Assembly: GCA_019400425.1 (NCBI GenBank)
Contig: JAFREE010000082.1
Span: 42,578 to 106,577, forward strand
DNA length: 64,000 nt
DNA from: Hymenochaete sp. R1
Lineage: Eukaryota; Basidiomycota; Agaricomycetes; Hymenochaetales; Hymenochaetaceae
Direction: 5' to 3'
The position numbers and the translations under genes are program-made. Below the pieces are notes generated by a model. The model saw only the letters and a list, made by a program, of their open reading frames with translations. It ran no database searches and had not been told where the DNA came from. Shown piece after piece: positions 43,868-54,465 of the stretch (position 1 is its first letter; each line of letters begins with the position of its first letter).

Positions 43868-45980
43868 CTTGGTTCCGTCTCGGAGGGAGGGTCTCCATGC
43901 GTCGGGTTGCCTACTCTCACTTGCCGATGTTTGTGGCACCTTTGGACCCACAAACACGGTCTATCATCGTATCAAAGTTCGGCGTACGAGAAGCACTCTT
44001 GAATAAGCTTTACTCTTCCCTTAGTTATTCACAGCTCTCCAATCACTGTCACGAAGCACACGAGGATATGCATCCCGCAAAGAAGCAAGAAAAGGGGGGA
44101 GAGAATTCAAGGAATATACTCAACGTGGCCTGGGCTTGCATCATCAAAATGAATTGGAGAACTCACCAAGTCGGGAATTATCATGATCGCTCGTCCTTGT
44201 ATGGTCAAGATTCAATATCATGCTGTGCCTCCTGCTGTGCCTCCTGCAGAGCGTCAATCACAAGGCAAATTTTAAAACAGGAGCTATCAAAATGAAATGT
44301 TCGTGGAGGACGAACGTCGTCACGGCCATTGGTGCGGTACGCTTTTTTCTTCAAGAATTTCTTCTCCCGTCTTTTAGAGTTCTATCAAAACCTAGTATTT
44401 TGGATGTGAACAGCGTGAAGAAGTCGTTGAACAATGCTCGTAGTCGACAAGCCTCGCTATCATCTATCCTCACCTCGACCTCCGTTTGCTTCCATGCTTT
44501 ATCGCTGTGGGCAGCTCCTATCATGCATGTGCCCTCGTCCGGACGTGATCGTTCACTCTTCGTTGCTCCGATAGCTTATGCTTCTCGAGTCACCAATCCC
44601 GCATATAAACACCGTTGACTGCCAGTGATCCCGACAGGAAAGGTCTCCATACAACGCCGTCCATAGGCGCCTGACAGGTTCTTGCACATGATGCATAAGG
44701 TACTACAAATGGTCACCTCGACTCGACAAGCCTGAGGGCGCTCCATCGTCGCCCGTACGCCCGGTCCCCAACGCCGGGTCTTCAACTCGCACCTGCTTCT
44801 AATCAGAGTCTTCATCAGTGATTCAACCGTCTTCTCGGTCTGTTGCTCAATTCTCGACCGGATCCGCCATTTCATCTCTTATGCTACGGCTCCGTTTAAT
44901 TTCTTCGCCAATGCTATTACGTGGAGAGACGCTTATGATAAACTTTAGTGTTGTCTTGAGTCGCCGTTTTAATCCTGGACCATATGTATGATGCACGCTC
45001 TAAAGCAAGATAAATCGTTCGGTCCGAACACTTGCAACATTGAAGATGACCGAACCACCGAAAGTCCAAGTCCGAAGGAGCGTACGTTTCATCATGGGTT
45101 CAGTAAACCAATCGCAGTGTTTTCAACGAATGACACTTCCGCTGCGATGTTTGCCGTGCCGTATCTATACACACGCACGACCCCGCCTCTGACCGGCGCC
45201 TTACTCGATTTAGAGCCCTTGGGAGCTGAGGGCTCAGAGTCAAGGATGTAACAAGATACGATTGTCGCATACATCTTACTGTGAACTTCCTCCCCAAACA
45301 TGGGGGATTTCGCGTTGCGCACATTCTCTGCAGGTATTACGATGCACTGAGTCAGGCTTCACCGGACGAGTTGGTCGTAACGCACTGGTATTCCAACTCC
45401 CGGGAAGAAGAGGAAGAAAGATAAGAGATTCGAGCAATGCTGTAATCATCAATCCGAGGATCCGTGGGGGTACGGAGATGCGGAGGATCTCAGTGTTAAC
45501 ACAGCGTTTGAAAATCGTTAGCCTTCTTTTCAATGCCGGCTTCGATTCTAAAGAAAACGGACTCTATTCTCCGTCGGATGCTTTGGAAATGCGACATAAC
45601 CATTACTTTCCACGTGGAACATCGTAAACAACGATTTTAGGTGCTTCTGACGTTCCACAATCAAATGTCCGCTGATGACGACCTTGCGATAGTGAACAGT
45701 AACGTAAAGGTGTTGAACGCGACTCCTGGCGGTACAGGCATCAAAAAATTTTACCTGTCTTCCGAGTTCGTTCACCACGAAATGTCGGAATATCAAATGA
45801 TGGCTTTAAAACTCCTGCTCTATAACTGTTCAACGGAGGAGGAAAAATCCCAATGACAAAGGGTGATGGAAAAGAATGAGGGTGGTCGAATGTGATCTAC
45901 GTCCAATGAATGCTAAAAACTGCGAAAGCGAAATACAAAGCAAAAGAGTGCACGAACAAAAAAGTGGGATTGGGTATAAA
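43868..45980. other. gene-poor stretch right of the MITE
   Basis: Several frames of 100-130 codons exist on the plus strand (43897-44295, 44220-44618, 45262-45627), but none has a motif, a consistent chain of splice sites or a good start. It may be spacer or a decayed gene. Confidence 0.4.
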
Positions 45981-47223
45981 TTACAAGTAGAAGGTACTCA
46001 ACAATCCAAAGACGCCCATCGCGACCGCACAAACCGTCACAGAAGTGTTCACGGTTCTTGAATCGGCTGCTGAACTGGTACTGCTGGTTGATGTCAAGCT
46101 TGATGATGCACCACCGCTCGTAGTGGAGCCTGATGAGCTTGAAATTCAGTGCCAATCGAACATGTAAAGACCTCAGAAGAGCCTTACCTGAGATTGATTG
46201 TGAAGACGACGAGGCAAAGACGCTTCCACTGGCGGCAGAGCTGATAGCAGATAAAGCACTGGCCAATGTTGACGCCGAACCGCCAGATGCCACACCTGGA
46301 AGTGTGGTCGTGCTCACGACACCGTTGGTGGAAATGGAAGAGGTCGATGAACCAGTCTGTGACCCGGACAAAGTAGAGGAGGATAAAGAGGGTAGAGTCG
46401 ATGTGAGTGAAGGCACGGGGTTATCTGACGATCCTGACATGTTGTCCAACCTGACAGTACATTCATCAGTAAAACCGCATACATGAAGATCGTATACATA
46501 CGCAAAGTTTCCGGAGAAAGACATGTAAGGATCTGAGGTGCTATTGGAGTCTTTTGCGGAAAGTGACGTGACTTTGATCCAACTGAATAAACCACCAAAT
46601 AAGTTATTCGAATTTAGTAGTATGCAAAAATCCCGACGACACGACTCACTACTGCGAAGAATCAGGCCCAGCCTGCGGGTTAGGCTGCAGGAAAACTAGA
46701 CAATCAGTCAATGTGCCCGAGCTTCCATATTTGGTAAATATATTGAATGTGGACAGAGTTTGATGGTGGAGTTGTGTGTGGATCACCACGAGGACAGAAA
46801 GCATGACAAAGGCACGAAAGAAACTGTGACGCACCGTAAACGTCAGTTCATGGGTTTGGGATACGTCAAGGCCCGTCGCAAGCTGTTGAACCAACGTCTA
46901 AGCAACAATCGCAGTCAATATTTTGGGCTCTCAGCTAAACATTGGATGAGACTCACGTTGGTACCCTGGAATAAAGCGACATTTGAAGGCCCTATTTCCG
47001 ACAAAAGCGGGGATACACCATCGTCTGCCCAAGTGACTGTGCAGGAAGATCCGCCATGGCAAGAGATGCCCGCGTATGGGGATGTGATCTTTTATACAGC
47101 CGAGTAAATAAAAAGTATTTCTTCCCTTTGGAAATGCCGTTTACTCACGAAAAGTCCAGCGTGGGCAAGCGAAGCCGAGAATAGAGGGATAGCGATGAGA
47201 GAGAATAACCGAGCAGAAACCAT
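45981..47223 (-). CDS. GPI-anchored Ser/Thr-rich cell-surface protein with Kre9/Knh1-type domain
   Basis: Seven exons: 47223-47149, 47088-46957, 46897-46835, 46684-46650, 46582-46502, 46450-46188, 46129-45981; 265 residues. A signal peptide (LFSLIAIPLFSASLAHA) precedes ITSPYAGISCHGGSSCTVTW and ADDG, the start of the Kre9/Knh1-type domain common in basidiomycete surface proteins, continuing as LVQQLATGLDVSQTHELTFT, PNPQAGPDSSQYWIKV and FSGNFALDNMSG. About 90 Ser/Thr/Gly-rich residues follow, and the C-terminus (small residues around SSAADS, then VTVCAVAMGVFGLLSTFYL) is a GPI-attachment signal. Family members are linked to cell-wall beta-glucan assembly or simply coat the wall; the exact role is unknown. 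It is divergent from the bHLH gene. Confidence 0.88.
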
Positions 47224-47493
47224 GCAGTGGTGATGGGAGAGGAAGATGGAAGTAACAGGTAAGACTAGGAAAGAAACCGCGCTGTAACTTTTGAGAATAT
47301 AAGTCACAGAGCAGACACCTAGACCAGCGCTGATCACCGCACAGATGGCAATGATGCAATGGGGATTATGGGCTCTGTGAATGTGTGTATGCAGCGTGGC
47401 ACTGGCATGCAGACGAACGAGAAGACGGAGGTGGAGGTGAGAGTTGTGAATGAGATGCACCGGAAGGAGGAAGATGGCAACAGGCATCATATG

Positions 47494-47501
47494 TCACGTG
47501 A
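47494..47501. promoter_or_regulatory. palindromic E-box TCACGTGA
   Basis: The 8-bp palindrome TCACGTGA lies between the divergent GPI-protein and bHLH genes, about 270 bases upstream of the former and 620 upstream of the latter. It is a consensus site for bHLH proteins with His-Glu-Arg in the basic region, which the adjacent bHLH protein has. Confidence 0.35.
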
Positions 47502-47920
47502 TATTTTCAGATGACATCAACACTTCAGATTTGATGAAAAGCGTCTCGCAGAAACTCAACTTCATCTATTGATATCTTCTGCGAACCCGTGAACTGAACT
47601 TGGGCCTTTAGGCACATATTTAGTGATAAATTTACCTGGTTCTAGACACGGTGTGGGATGGAGAATTACCGAAGGAGCAGTGGGAACTGGCTTTGGGCGC
47701 TTTACGCGCGCTTGGACTCGGGTCTCGTGTGCCAAAGAGATTGCAACGACTTGCAGGCAGGCCATCATTTAGTTGCAAGAGTCGAATTCATTTGGAACAA
47801 TCAGGCAGATCTCTTGGTATCTTTTTCTTATCTACTACCCTGGACCGCCACTGACCATCCTATGTATGTTGACAACGACTTGTGAAGATGAAGATTATCC
47901 GCAGGCAAAATAAAGTTTGG

Positions 47921-47926
47921 CACGTG
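47921..47926. promoter_or_regulatory. E-box CACGTG upstream of the bHLH gene
   Basis: CACGTG in the context tggCACGTGcgt lies about 200 bases before the bHLH ATG. With the site at 47494 it makes two perfect E-boxes in one 900-bp promoter. Confidence 0.35.
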
Positions 47927-48124
47927 CGTGGGTGTCGTGCGAGCGATAAAGATACGTGGAAACACGTTCGACGGCCGACTACCAATCAACTCGATCCTTC
48001 CTCGGCGCACGCGACCAGTTTAGGCCCATCTCTTACCTTCCCCGCTATCTTCGTTTGTCTTCTTAAAGCCCCAGATTTCGAAAAGACAACCGATCTTTTA
48101 GCTTAAACTCACTCGGTCATCATC

Positions 48125-49537
48125 ATGGCTCCCAACAACGTCTATGCTGCAACTGTCAATCCGCCCCGCCGTGCTAAAGCAAATAGTGCTGTGGACTCGT
48201 CACAACAACAACTGCCACACTTGCTATCCAACGCGCCTTCTAAGTCAGCCCAATTAGAATTGATTCCCGAGTTGGCAGATTCGTTGGACCAAACGACTCG
48301 AAGTAGCTCTGTTGTACGCAAGAAGCGAGGTAGGAAGAGTGGGAACTCGCATTCAGGCAACTATGCACCCTCTCGCTCTGCTCGTGAAGCTGCTAGAAGG
48401 GAGAGCCACTCGCGCATCGAGAAAGCTCGCAGAGGAAAGATCAATGATGCGCTCGATGCCCTGAGGCATATGGTTCCTCATGATGGTCGACTGCCATCCA
48501 AGAACTCACACGCAGCAAACGATGCTCAAGAGCAGGAAGATGATCTCAGTGAAGGCGATGACTATGACGAAGGTATGATTAGTATTAATACAACCCGTAC
48601 TACCCCCCCCCCCCCCCAAAAAAAAAAAAACTCCATTCTGACGGCGCATACAGTGAGTTCGCAGACGAGAGGGAGACCAAAACAGCAGGAATTCAAATTG
48701 GACGTGCTCGAGCGGACGGTCATATTCATGGGTGCATTGCTCGAACGTGTCGAAACACTCGAGTCCGAACACTCCGAAAGAACGGAGAGGCCGTGTCCGA
48801 AATGCGCACGCGACCAGTCAGACCCAAAGGAGCGTGAGAACCCATCCGTGGGAAAGCGAAGTGAGACAACGGTGGCACAGGCTCTGGCTCAGGACGAAGA
48901 ACGTGCGCCTGCGTCGAAAGGCAAACGGCCAATTGAAGGCGTCCAGGATGACTATGAAGAATCGTTCGACACCGTCACGGAGAGCACATACTCGTCCACG
49001 TCGGTCGTGGATGGAGAAACGGAAGAAGTCTCAAGGAAACGAGCTCGTGTATCGCTTCCTTCCATTTCTTCCCTTCTTGACCTCGTAGGGCACTCTCTGC
49101 CTCGTCAACTAGATTCTAAGCATTCCCCGATACCTCACACACACCTTCCTTCACCGTCATGGTCGCCTTTGGTCGACCCAACTCTTTCCGGGAAAAACTC
49201 TCCGGGGAAGCAGGCCGAGTCCTATCTGATATCCCCTCCTGCCTCAGTCGCATCCACCACTAGCAGCTCGAGATTGAGCCCGACGACGATCCCGTCTTTG
49301 AGCTCATCAACTCGAAGCACGCATACATCATCATTTCATCTACCGGACGCTGCCCTATCCTCACACCAAACTCAATCAAAGGAACGAGTATTGGTGACAT
49401 CTCCTGAAGCAGATGCTGACCGGATGCTTGCGCACACTCTACTTCAGATGCGCAGTCGATCCGTGTCCAACAGCTCCAGCAAGGGAGCCACGCCGAGCAG
49501 CTTACTTGGAATGGAAGTCGCCAGAAAGCAGCGTTAG
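48125..49537 (+). CDS. bHLH transcription factor
   Basis: Two exons, 48125-48572 and 48654-49537, give 443 residues. The basic region and helix 1 (RESHSRIEKARRGKINDAL) sit at about 92-116; His95, Glu99 and Arg103 form the H-x3-E-x3-R signature for CACGTG binding. Helix 2 (EFKLDVLERTVIFMGALLERVETL) follows after a long acidic loop and runs on into a possible leucine-zipper-like stretch. The loop holds an 81-nt GT...AG segment (48573-48653) that is a multiple of three and lacks a stop, so it can be read through; I treat it as an intron because it contains C15 followed by A13 and would put an odd Pro/Lys run into the loop. The rest is Ser/Thr-rich. Likely nuclear; targets unknown. Confidence 0.85.
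   Translation: MAPNNVYAATVNPPRRAKANSAVDSSQQQLPHLLSNAPSKSAQLELIPELADSLDQTTRSSSVVRKKRGRKSGNSHSGNYAPSRSAREAARRESHSRIEKARRGKINDALDALRHMVPHDGRLPSKNSHAANDAQEQEDDLSEGDDYDEGMISINTTRTTPPPPQKKKNSILTAHTVSSQTRGRPKQQEFKLDVLERTVIFMGALLERVETLESEHSERTERPCPKCARDQSDPKERENPSVGKRSETTVAQALAQDEERAPASKGKRPIEGVQDDYEESFDTVTESTYSSTSVVDGETEEVSRKRARVSLPSISSLLDLVGHSLPRQLDSKHSPIPHTHLPSPSWSPLVDPTLSGKNSPGKQAESYLISPPASVASTTSSSRLSPTTIPSLSSSTRSTHTSSFHLPDAALSSHQTQSKERVLVTSPEADADRMLAHTLLQMRSRSVSNSSSKGATPSSLLGMEVARKQR
48603..48630 (+). repeat. homopolymer pair C15-A13 inside the bHLH intron
   Basis: Fifteen C are directly followed by thirteen A. Such a tract is prone to slippage in the cell and to sequencing error; since the host intron is a multiple of three, a length change would alter the frame only of an unspliced message. 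Confidence 0.9.
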
Positions 49538-49751
49538 AGCTGAAGGAGCTTGAGAGAAGAACCTCGGAAAGGCCGTCTGATGAGATGTATTGGTGGATTT
49601 CTTGCGCTCTGTATGATTATTTGTAGCGTCTTATGCCCATTCTCTGGATTTTGTACCACAGAATTACTTGATAACTTGATATACGATAAGGCCAAAAAGA
49701 CGTCCATTATTTCGATTTAGAAAGAGAAGTTCATGCGCATATGGAAACGAG

Positions 49752-52591
49752 CTATTCCGGAACTGCGCATGGTGGATATGGATGCAGACGATGAGCATGA
49801 TTACACGGGGCAAAACTTTTGACAACCACTTACTAGGTGGAAAATCAACTTGATCCTCATCCAAATACCAAGCACCTAAAACGGCCCAAACACATTAGTA
49901 ACACAGATCATCAATAAAATAAACCCACTCACGGCTACCAGTCATATACTTCTCATTTCTCGTCGACCCATCTCCAAGCCAATAAAACCGGTTCCTCGAA
50001 ACGTTCGCTTCCAGAGGTTCGAATTTGAAGTCTTCCCAACGTGGGTTCTCCAGGGCACGGACAGCGTGCAGGCATGAGCCTGGCCAGAGGCCGACCACGC
50101 GTCCTTCTTCTTTGCCTGCCTTGTACCATGAGCGGCATTTCTCGCTGTAGACGGTCTGAAGAAATCATGAGTGCTTGATGAGAAGGAGTGATCTAGTATA
50201 GCTTACGGTTTTGAAATAATGCTATGGGTGAATGATTTGTTGGTTATTCATGTTTACGTGGGGAGAAAGGAGATTGTGTGTTGGAAATATTTGGCTCACC
50301 TCCAGATACTCGTCGAAATCCTTCACGGCCTCTCTTGTCGACTCGATGCTCTTCAAACCCTCCCTCTGCATTTTCATCGCCGCCTTCACAGCGTACTCGA
50401 CCTGCCTCTCTAGAATTACGAGGAGAGACCCTGAGCCAACGCCCGCATTTGGACCAAGGGAGAAGAACCAGTTCGGGAAGCCGTCCGTGCAGACACTAAG
50501 ATATGTCTCGGGGTGAGGAGAGAAGCGGTCGTTGAGAGATTGCCCATGACGGCCGAGCACGGGGAACGGGTACTGGAAGGAGGTGTCGTAACCTGTGGGG
50601 TTTAGGGTCGAGGTGATGTGTGGAAGCGGAGTTAGAAAGGTTGGATCATGCATACCTGTGGCGCATATAAGGACGTCCAAGTCGTGATGGTCGCCGTTGA
50701 CCAAGTCGATGCCACTTTCCGTCACCCGTTGAATGTGCTCTGGGACGAAGTCGACCTATTCTTCAGTATTAGAGTTGAGCTAGACCTAGAGGATGGAGCT
50801 ATGACACACAAGAAGTATAGACTTACATTGTCCTGACACAAAGCTTCAAGGTATCCAGGACCAGGCGTCAACCTTCGACAGGCAACCGGAAAATTTGGCA
50901 TCACTTGATATTGCCAAATTTCCAGTACAGTCCGTATGTAGTAGTGTTACGAATTGCCTCACAATGATCAATGATCCAAGGCTTCTTCTGCAGCCTCTGG
51001 ATCATGTTTTCCCGAAACGCATCGCGTGCGGCTTCCTGCATAGCCGATCCTCTGATGGTGGAGAAATGGACGGACTACGAGAATGAGTAAAATCATTTCC
51101 AGCGACACTTTCAATCGCGCACACCGGTAATACTTACATTCAAATCCGATTCAAGCTCGAAGCGCAAGCTTTTGTGCGTCTCCGCATCCTCAAAAGTCTT
51201 CTTGTCTTCTTCGGTGAACTGATCTACAGTAGTATCTTCTCATTAGCGACACTATGATATTTATTTTGATTACGAACAATTCTCGACACTCGGATCAAAT
51301 TTCATGAGCTCTGCGAGTTTGGCTGAGGCGAATGGTGGCGAAAGCCAAGTCTTCCCGCGCACGTAGTTGTATATATGTTTGACAAAGGGCTGCAATGCTG
51401 GAACCACCTGTATAGCCGAGGAGCCCTTGGTATTATCGTCAGAACATAAAATTACTAGTATGTTGTACCGTTTTGGAAAAACAGACTTACGACACCAATC
51501 ACGCCAACACGTTCTTCGGACCAACCCTTTACGGTCTCTTGCCATGTTTCGCTACTTGCACTCCAGTCCGCCGTATGCAAGAGCTTACCTTTATAGCTCT
51601 TCAAGCCCTCGATATCGGGCCAACTCCATCTTGTAAGAGCACCTGTCCCAGCGAGCACAAGATCAGCGACATCGTCAATGACTTCAAATTGCTCGTCGCC
51701 CAGATCGCTCCCCGGTACAGGACGCTTGATCCTCAAATGCCATTTCCCATCGGAATCGTTGTAGTGTGCATGGGTGACTTCATGACGGAGCCTGATATAC
51801 TGCATCAACTTGTACTTGTCTACGACCCGCTCGAGGTATTCACGGATTTCTGGTCCTGGAGCGTAAAACGAGGACCATTGCGTCTAGGTGCAAGATGAAT
51901 AGCCCAGTCGCAATTTGAAGGTCTTAGAAAGCGTACATTGACTTCGAATGTAAGTTGGTACTATAAGTTTGTTGTCAAAGCGTGATCACAATCGGTATCA
52001 AACGAGACGACGTACACAATGCGAAGGAATATCACATGCCAATCCCTGCAGAATGGTGCATCAGGGGGCAGAAGTAAGCATACGACAAGTTGAATATATA
52101 CGGGATATCTGTTAGAGTACCAGGTGCCACCGATACCCGCGTTCTTGTCATAAATTGTGAGCTGGATATTTTGCATCCGTTGTGGGAATCTGCGGGAACA
52201 AGAATAACGCGTTGTAAGAAATATGGAAGTATGATTTATTTTCAACGAAAGTATTTTACCTGATGCCAGCGATGATCCCACTAAATCCCGCACCAATGAC
52301 GACTACTTTCATCGCCCGTGTTTCATCAATGCACGCGTTGCTTAGGTCAAAAATCGGAGCATTAATAGCTTGACTGTCCTCTACTGCAGAAGAATCGTCC
52401 AGGGGTAAAGATCCTCCTCGAAAAGTAACTTCCGGAATCGATGGGTCGTGCGTACTCGCTGTTGAAGGCGTGAAGGGGCTGAGAGGACTGAGGACTTCGG
52501 GTAAGTGTTGCCTGGCGCTCTCATCGTCCAACTTCGTGTCGATGCTGAACGGTACGTGCGTTCCAACAAGGTGGTGAGCACCTGAAGCCAT
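49752..52591 (-). CDS. Baeyer-Villiger-type flavin monooxygenase
   Basis: Fifteen exons: 52591-52260, 52189-52102, 52045-52016, 51960-51937, 51883-51491, 51425-51278, 51223-51138, 51074-50963, 50903-50827, 50755-50656, 50592-50300, 50220-50206, 50155-49933, 49875-49834, 49762-49752; about 657 residues. The FAD Rossmann motif is VVIGAGFSG (Gly100, 102, 105), then GIGGTWYSNRYPGLACDIPSH. The monooxygenase fingerprint reads YKGKLLHTADW (about 255-265; usual form FxGxxxHxxxW), and the NADPH motif is VIGVGSSAIQ. ICATGYDTSF and FSLGPNAGVGSGS follow. Exons 3, 4 and 12 are only 30, 24 and 15 nt. The last 11-nt exon is the least certain: reading through the last intron would add about 50 residues. The frame is open for 137 codons upstream of the chosen ATG. 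Substrate unknown; often ketones or secondary metabolites. Confidence 0.88.
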
Positions 52592-53413
52592 GATGAATGC
52601 GATCGCGGGACTGTGAGAAGGAGCAATGAAGAACGTCAACCTTATATATTCGCATGCTATAAAGTAAAGATCCCATGCCCAAGATGTCACTGGTAGGTAG
52701 CCTTTAATGGAGAATGTAACTGGCCACATGGCAATTGAGACATCGCTCGATTGAATATTGTGCCCATAAAAGATCCGAAGTAAGCTGAGAGACGGTAAGT
52801 TGGTGCCAAAGAGAGATCTCTGCTGAAAATATAAATATTTCTCCTGCGTCTCTGAGCGTTTATTAGGAGCCGCCGACGAAGCCGAAGCATAAAGATGGCA
52901 ACAGTGGGAGATAAAGATCCGTTTGAGGAAAGATTCTAGGCTTATTTCATCAATTGAGCAGCGAGCATGAGATACCGCGTTAGATTCTGGAGAAGCAAAC
53001 ATCTATTAGAAAGCAACATATTGATTCGTTGTATCGTCAGCAACCATCCGACAAAAGCGTGCCAGACTTACAGATGCCATTAAAAGTCAATTGGATGTGT
53101 TGGATTCTTGGGAGGACGGTCGACAGAAAGAGAGGCGAAAATATCGTCTTACAAGCTCGAATAAGTATATGCCAGTGCTACTCTTTAGATTGGTGTGAAC
53201 GAGGAAATTATTGGCTCTTCTTGTAGCGGAGTTCCGTATCGCGTCTTGCCATGCCATAAAATGTGGCACCGGGGAGTGATTTCAACGCACGGGTGATTGA
53301 AATGACCGATCTGGCGAAGCGTGCAGACATCTTGAAGTATCAATATTCATTCACTGCAGCCTGTTACACTTTTATACATTATCCTGTGAATCAGTTGCGC
53401 GTCCCTATGCCCT
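52592..53413. other. intergenic between monooxygenase and cytidine deaminase genes
   Basis: No gene is supported. The upstream in-frame extension of the monooxygenase lies here and looks like leader, not protein (no FAD-related or hydrophobic signal). Confidence 0.5.
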
Positions 53414-54096
<683 letters not shown>

Positions 54097-54465
54097 AGTT
54101 CAGGAAGGACGAGCTTTGTGTTACAGACTCCGGGTTTCGTGCACTTAAGAGCCTGGCCAGAGAGAAGAGTTGGCTGTTGTTATCGATAAAGCCATTAGAA
54201 ATGAGGTTGGACTTCGGAAGAGGGCGAGCGGACCCTACGGGGAACGACTCCGAGTGTATTGAGCATGATGATCGACGCTTCCCTCGCAGTACTCGAGAAC
54301 CTCACCGTCCGTGAAAGTCATCGAACATACATTCAACAGCCCTTGAAGGCGATAAAACTACAACTGCTAACATGACAAGACAGGAAACACATAATCTGGT
54401 GGTACACGAATACATACACAGTAGAACACGACGAAGACTATCGCTACTATGTTGATTCCTCATTC
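54097..54465. other. short spacer between helicase and deaminase genes
   Basis: 369 bases; 3' UTR of the helicase gene and promoter of the deaminase gene. Nothing else is seen. Confidence 0.6.

Larger units (their letters stand above)
47224..48124. other. divergent promoter between the GPI-protein and bHLH genes
   Basis: 901 bp with no supported gene. It contains two CACGTG E-boxes, listed separately. Confidence 0.55.

Noticed and set aside
46889..46905. A 15-base match to the MITE end (caacgtctaagcaac), suggesting a transposon remnant.
   Set aside because: The match lies exactly on the splice acceptor and first codons of an exon of the GPI-protein gene, where the frame and family sequence are intact; no flanking similarity to the MITE exists.
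52592..53002. A 137-codon N-terminal extension of the monooxygenase.
   Set aside because: It is in frame but has no domain, and the family normally starts shortly before the FAD motif. The ATG at 52591 already leaves about 95 residues before it.
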